From Sclerurus mexicanus (lineage: Eukaryota > Chordata > Aves > Passeriformes > Furnariidae): a stretch of 64,000 nucleotides of DNA. Where the stretch lies: NCBI GenBank assembly GCA_013396755.1, contig VWZF01002257.1:122386-186385 (forward strand). Reading direction: 5' to 3'. Under the pieces are notes generated by a model. The model had not been told where the DNA came from. It worked only from the letters and a program-made list of their open reading frames with translations, and did no database searches. Position numbers and translations under genes: made by a program. Positions 59,183-64,000 of the stretch are shown one piece after another; position 1 is the stretch's first letter; every line of letters begins with the position of its first letter.

Positions 59183-62164
59183 TGGAGACAGGAAGGCTCT
59201 GTGGCTTCTCCTTGGGTGAGCGGGACCGGCAGCGTTGGCATGGAGGGTGCTCAGCACCCCCGGAGCTGTGGCACTGGAATCAGGGGCTCAGCACCTCCCA
59301 GGAAAGCAGTGCCATCAGGATTGACTGCCACTCTGTCCTACTTTGATTGTTGCTGTCACCCGCACCAGGACTGGCCCTTGTCCCCTGGTTAAGGCTGAAG
59401 CCCCCTCTGCCCATCTCGTGTCACTCAGACAGTGGCTCCCAGCGGTGTCCCCCTAGAGCTCTGCCCATGGAAAGGACCATCCTGCCCCACTCCTGCCCCT
59501 TGCAGTGGCACTTTAGAGCTCGCTCAAGGCGGTGAGCTCATGAGCAACATGACCAAAGATCTCCGGAGGGTGCTGGGCTGCATGCTTGGAGCTGTGTTCT
59601 GGCTTTCCTGGGGAGAGTTGAGGCTGGTGTGGGCTGGAAGAGGGGAATGAGAGCTGGAAGGGGACAGGAAAGGGCTTGGATTTCTCTGTGTCCCACCTGG
59701 GAATGTTGGCAGGTCCATGAGGGGCCTTCCCTGTGCTACACAGGACAGGATATAAAGGAGTTCCTGGGTGAGCTGATTGTCCCCAGCTGGTCACACCAGT
59801 GTCCTCCACAGCCACACCACGTGGCTCCATGCATGGCCCTGGGAGAATGTGGACCAGGGACCATTCCCTGGAGAAGGATGGATGCAATTCCCCTTTTTTC
59901 TTGGGAAGAAGGAAGGATGCATGCCCAGCCACTTCTCTTGTCTTTAGGGTGACAGGTCTCCTCCAGTTTAGCAGCAGACATTGCTACAAGGTCCAGTCAA
60001 GGATTCCCAGTGGGAATTGTCCAGGAAAATGTGTATCCTGAGAACTGGTAGTCCTGCTGGCTGCCCCCTTGGTGTCCTCACCCCAGGACATCCTCAGCAC
60101 CCTCCTCACCAGGGAACAAAATTCCAAGCTTAAGGCAGTCTTTGCTTCTCCTGCTTGGGGTGCTGAAGGCATCTCTGCCCAGCTTGGCTCCATGAAGGCT
60201 CCTGGACCTGGTCCCAGCCTTGGCAAGTGGTGCATGGGCCAGTAGGAGGTCAGGGCTCCTGTGGCTGGGGTTCAGGTGGGTCTGGGCATTGGGCAGACAC
60301 CTCTTGACTGTGCCTCTGCTCTCCAGCCATGCTCAGCCTTCTCCACTCCATTCCCGTGATGGGAGAGGGTCCAACTCGCCATTAATTTAACCCAACCCTC
60401 CATCCTAAGCCTTGAAGCCCCTTTATAGAGTTGATGTTCATCAAAACCCCTTGCTGAAGATCTGCTCATGTGCTGCCTCTGCCCTGCTCCTCTGCCCCAG
60501 CTCTCCAGACTCTCCTGCCTCCTTTTGGATCTTCCCCATCCCACTGGAGCAATCAGTGACTCTCCCAGAACTCTCCCAGGTACATCTGAGCATGGAGCTG
60601 GAGCCCACAGCCCCCACTGGGAGTGACACATCCCAACCCTGCCCTCAGAGGAGCTTTCCAGACTGCTGATCCTCATCTCTCCATCACTCCCATGGCAGCT
60701 CCATCAGCCCTGCTTTACCTCCAAGAGCAGTCTGGCTTCCTGCTGAAGGACATTCCCATGAGATCATTGCCCAGGGCTTCACACCATCACAACACCCCAC
60801 CCACCAGCTTTGAGGCTCCCTGGTCCTTCCACCCTCTGGAAGAACAGGGGTGTGAGGGGTCTATGAGGTCTGTAGGGGCACACAGGACCCCCCCAGTCTG
60901 TTGAGGGGTTAGGATCTCACCCAGCTGTTTGCAGATGTTTGTTTCCCAATAGGATGTTCCACCAGAACATTTTCAGGATAATCCTCCTCCCTGGTTCTCC
61001 CACTGAAGGGGATCATGTCAGGTCTGGAGTCTGGGACAAGGCTGTGTTTTCACAGCTCTTTCACAGATCTGTTCTCTCCGGCAGAAAGTCTCTGCTTTCT
61101 GTCCCAAAGCAATAGGTTTTTCTAGGGAGATCTCAAAGGGACTCTTCCCAACTCTGATATCTGCAGGGAAGCCAATATTCCCTTGAATACCTTCACAGCT
61201 CCAGCCCTGGGCTCTCCTCCTTCGGAAAGGGATGTGAGGTCCAGACTGGCTCCAAACAATCACCACTCTGAGCTCGGTGGTCCCGCTCGCCCAGAGAACC
61301 CAGCGCTGCCCTTATCCAGTGTGGGACCCCAGGAGGTGTGATCCATCCCCTCCTCGTCCCACCCCACGGATCCCTGCAGGTCTTCTCCACATGGGAGCCA
61401 CCGGGGTGTCCGAGCTCACAGAGCTGGTGACAACCAGCCACCGGTTGGGAAAACCTTGGCTCTGCCATTCCCGGGAGCCACGCCGCCCTCCTGGAGGAGA
61501 AGGTCCCTTTCCCTCCTCCGGTGGTGACTGGAAGGAGCCGATCACGCCCAGGCAGAGCTCCAGCAGCGGTGCAGGAGCAGTGCCAGCGCCGGTGCCACAC
61601 AATGCTGCACACACACCGTGTCTATGCAGTCCCTTTCCAGGCAAGGGGGTCCCCGCCGAGCCCCCCACCCGCCGGGGCCGGGGCCCCTCCGAGGTGTCTT
61701 TGTTTGCACTCCCTGGGACCTGGTAATCGCTGTGAGCCGAGGGCAGCCCCTCTCGCCCTTCGGAGGGTCCCCTCGTCCCAAACACGTCGCCGAGTCGCGT
61801 CTGTCCTCCAGCAGATCCATAGCTGTCCCCCGTCCCCATATCCCCACATCCCCAAATCCCCATATCCCAGCTCCCAGGTCGGGTCTGAGCGAGCCTGCTG
61901 TCCCACTTCACCAGCAATAACAGCCAGGGCTCCCAGGACCTTCTGCACCGGACCCCTCGTCCCAATCCGGACATTCCCGACTGTAAATTCGATCCCAGCC
62001 TCCTGCTTTTCTTCCCTCCTGTTGGGTTTTTTTCTCTCTCTGTCTCTGTCTCTCTGCTCTGACTGTGAATTCAAACCAGAAGTGTTCTGAACTCGACTCC
62101 GTCACTGTTCCGTTTTCTGCGTCGACTGTTGCTGGTTCTCCGAACTGCGTTTAACGAGACTTTG

Positions 62165-62265
62165 CAAAAAAAAAAAAAATAAAAAAATATCTTTAAAAAA
62201 AAATTTAAAAAATTATATATAGATATACTTTAAAAAAATATAAAAAAAAAATATTTAAAAAAGAA
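62165..62265. repeat. A/T-rich low-complexity tract
   Basis: About 100 bases almost entirely A and T, including TATATATAGATATA, within the inferred distal 3' UTR of LZTS3. Confidence 0.9.
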
Positions 62266-62576
62266 CTCCATAAAGTTGGGTGTCTCTCCTGTCCACTGGT
62301 CACTTCCAAAACACCGTTGTCTTGAGTTTGCCTCTGGTTTATGAAGTGTGTTTAAAGACAAGAGGTTGGGAAAAAGGAGAAAGAGGTAACACGCAGTATT
62401 CTGGGATTTCTGTACAGCAAAGGTGTATCCGTTTTGGAAATTCTTGTTAAAACTCTACCACACTTCCCGAGTCCCTGCTGGTCTGTTGTATGTCTCCATT
62501 GGGTTATCCAGATGTGAAGAGCTACTGCCTTTGCCATTTTCTACGGTGAATATATAAATATATCTGTACAGAGGTA

Positions 62577-62584
62577 TGTATATA
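62577..62584 (+). promoter_or_regulatory. Pumilio-type element in distal 3' UTR
   Basis: TGTATATA matches the Pumilio consensus UGUANAUA exactly. It lies 86 nt before the poly(A) signal in an A/U-rich stretch. Such short motifs occur by chance in AT-rich DNA, so function is only suggested. Confidence 0.4.
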
Positions 62585-62669
62585 TATAAATAGACAAGCA
62601 GATCTATATGTATACGTATCTCCAAGCTCTCCTCTCTCTACCTGACTGTGAAGGATTTTTATTGGGCAA

Positions 62670-62675
62670 AATAAA
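62670..62675 (+). terminator. LZTS3: Poly(A) signal AATAAA
   Basis: This is a canonical AATAAA. About 30-70 nt downstream there is a strongly GU-rich tract (gtgtgctttgc, then gattgtgttgtgggtggg), as expected for CstF binding. Cleavage would fall near 62690-62705. Assignment to LZTS3 rests on strand and the absence of another gene in between. Confidence 0.65.
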
Positions 62676-62700
62676 ATGGAGAAAGGCCCCGTTTTAAAAA

Positions 62701-63840
62701 CAGGACCGTGTGCTTTGCTTGATTGTGTTGTGGGTGGGAGAAGGGATGGGAAACGAGGGGAATTTTGGGATGGACCCACAGCTGGGGTGGGGAGAACCTC
62801 ACCCTGGACATACCAGCACCGTCCAGTCCAGAAGTTCCTTGTAGTTCCTTCCTGGAGATGGAGAGCTGGTGTTTGGAGCGGGGAGGGAAAGGTGGAGGTG
62901 TCTGGGAGGAGAGCAGGACGTTGCACGTGTCTATGTCCAAGTGGGATGTTCCACGGTCCTGCTTTCCCAGGGCACGAGGAAAAGCTGTTCTCTTCCAGCA
63001 CCTGCGAACAAGCCACGAGGCCACGGTGGTGGCCACAGGGCTGGACACACATCAGTGCTGGTGGTGTCACCTCAGCTCACACCCCCAGGGATGCATCTGG
63101 ATCCCCAGGGGATGTCCCAGGTTTCCCACATCCAAGACTTTCCAATATTCAGGGCCCAAATTGCTCCCAAGCCAGGTGAGGACACGCTGGGGAAGACAAG
63201 ATCCCAGTAGAGATGCCTTGGATCCAGCTGCAGTGGTGGGAAGGCAATTCCCCCTCCCGCCTGTGCCAAGACGTCGCTTGGAGCATCCACATCCCCCACT
63301 GCAGCAGCTCTGGGGGCTCCCCAATTTCCCCACCATGAGCTGAAAACCAGTCAAAATGCACCCAATTCCTGTTGGATCCTGGATGTTTGCGGTGGGCAGG
63401 AGGATGTTGGCAGGGAGGATTTGGGCGCAGACCCCAGGACAAGGTCCATTCCGCCTTCCCTCACCACCAGCGAGGTGACACCACATCCAAACCCTCCTGC
63501 AGGTTTTCACTCCGCTGGATCCCACCCAGCTGCTGAGTCAGAGTCACATTAAAGCAACAGATAAACATTATTTTTCTTTAAAACCCCCCACAATTCCAGC
63601 ACTTTTCCCAAATGCAGCTTTATTAGAGAGATCTCCTGCCCTCTGGTGACAGAGCTGGTGTCTCCCAGGGCAAAGTGAGTCAGGGAATTCCATGAGTTCC
63701 CTCAGGTTTAAGGCACGAGGTGCCACCAGCCAGCGAGGCTCTCTAGCTCCTGGACTCCTGGAAATGTGATTTCCTCAGTTGCCAGGGGATAAAAGGCCAA
63801 TCAGAGGAAGAGGTGAACAAGAAATCCACCTGGAAAAACT
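62701..63840. other. Intergenic DNA after LZTS3
   Basis: No coding sequence recognised. It holds a possible minus-strand poly(A) signal (63619-63624). Confidence 0.5.
63619..63624 (-). terminator. Possible minus-strand poly(A) signal
   Basis: TTTATT here reads AATAAA on the minus strand, followed on that strand by a G/U-rich stretch (ttgtggggggtttt). This would place a convergent neighbour to the right of the window. A chance hexamer is quite possible. Confidence 0.2.
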
Positions 63841-63843
63841 GTC

Positions 63844-64000
63844 AGGAAGGGATCCAAGTGCTAAGGAAAGGATCCCAAGTGCTGAGGAAAGGATCTCAAG
63901 TGCTGAGGAAGGGATCCAAGGGCTAAGGAAGGGATCCAAGGGCTAAGGAAGGGATCCAAGGGCTAAGGAAGGGATCCAAGGGCTAAGGAAGGGATCCAAG
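63844..64000 (+). repeat. 20-21-bp tandem repeat reaching the window edge
   Basis: The unit ggctaaggaagggatccaag repeats with period 20. The first copies are variants (tgct, aaggatcccaag, ggatctcaag; period 20-21) and the last five are alike. Eight copies are visible and the array continues past the window. Confidence 0.96.

Larger units (their letters stand above)
50209..62700 (+). other. LZTS3: LZTS3 transcribed region (visible part)
   Basis: The visible transcript runs from a splice acceptor (polypyrimidine tract, then CAG ending at 50208) to a poly(A) signal at 62670-62675. It contains 39 nt of 5' UTR, three coding exons, two introns of about 1.5 kb each and an inferred 3' UTR of about 7.4 kb. 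Because coding exon 1 begins at an acceptor, at least one non-coding exon and the promoter must lie upstream of 50 kb, possibly within this window. The exon set is complete for the protein. The far 3' boundary is inferred from the AATAAA signal and a GU-rich downstream element only. Confidence 0.8.
55287..62700 (+). other. LZTS3: Probable long 3' UTR of LZTS3
   Basis: No open frame here resembles a known protein. I recognise no CR1 copy over 7.4 kb, whereas the upstream DNA has roughly one every 2-3 kb, which fits selection on transcribed sequence. The distal part has A/T-rich tracts (about 62165-62265 and 62545-62620). The stretch ends at AATAAA (62670) followed by GU-rich sequence. A weaker ATTAAA at 59177 could serve a shorter form. 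The alternative is a shorter UTR plus intergenic DNA. Confidence 0.55.

Overview
This window looks like nuclear DNA from a bird. The evidence is a vertebrate gene with introns, about twenty truncated copies of CR1, the dominant avian LINE, and many GC-rich minisatellites. The commonest CR1 3' ends (a 'ttggaagggacc' start, then a 'ggatccaggggcagcc' core) resemble those I associate with songbirds, so a passerine is my inference. The high minisatellite load, GC-rich patches and compact gene would suit a gene-dense, microchromosome-like region, also an inference.

The only gene I can support is LZTS3 (leucine zipper putative tumor suppressor family member 3, also ProSAPiP1), on the + strand. Its three coding exons (50248-50697, 52200-53030, 54576-55286) join in phase 0 at GT/AG boundaries and give 663 residues, close to the mammalian length. 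It encodes a postsynaptic-density scaffold: a disordered, serine-rich N-terminal half, a long coiled coil (Fez1 region) and a C-terminal PDZ ligand ending T-E-I. A coding-free, apparently CR1-free stretch of about 7.4 kb follows, up to a strong AATAAA at 62670; I read it as a long 3' UTR.

The first 50 kb hold no recognisable protein gene. In order they contain: a CTCCT array (616-658); a recent 244-bp duplication (5095 and 6704); CR1 fragments; a GC-rich block with a small assembly gap, an approximately 95-bp tandem duplication carrying a perfect palindrome, and a TATA/MEF2-like element (about 10.7-13.05 kb); a 47-bp x 17 minisatellite (17544-18342); several AT-rich, homeodomain-site-rich stretches that look like conserved non-coding elements; a 353-codon open frame of doubtful meaning (34208-35269); a degenerate 38-39-bp minisatellite (about 37.5-38.8 kb) ending against a CpG-rich candidate promoter or 5' exon (38770-39060); a degenerate ~64-bp minisatellite (about 41.6-42.2 kb); and a (GGAC)n microsatellite (45912-46143). 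Some of this could be the 5' regulatory and untranslated region of LZTS3, whose coding exon 1 starts behind a splice acceptor at 50208 and so must have at least one upstream exon.

Past the LZTS3 end there is a possible minus-strand poly(A) signal and a 20-bp tandem array that runs off the window edge. I found no tRNA, rRNA, CRISPR, prokaryotic or viral gene. Most long open frames here are repeats or stop-poor GC-rich DNA.
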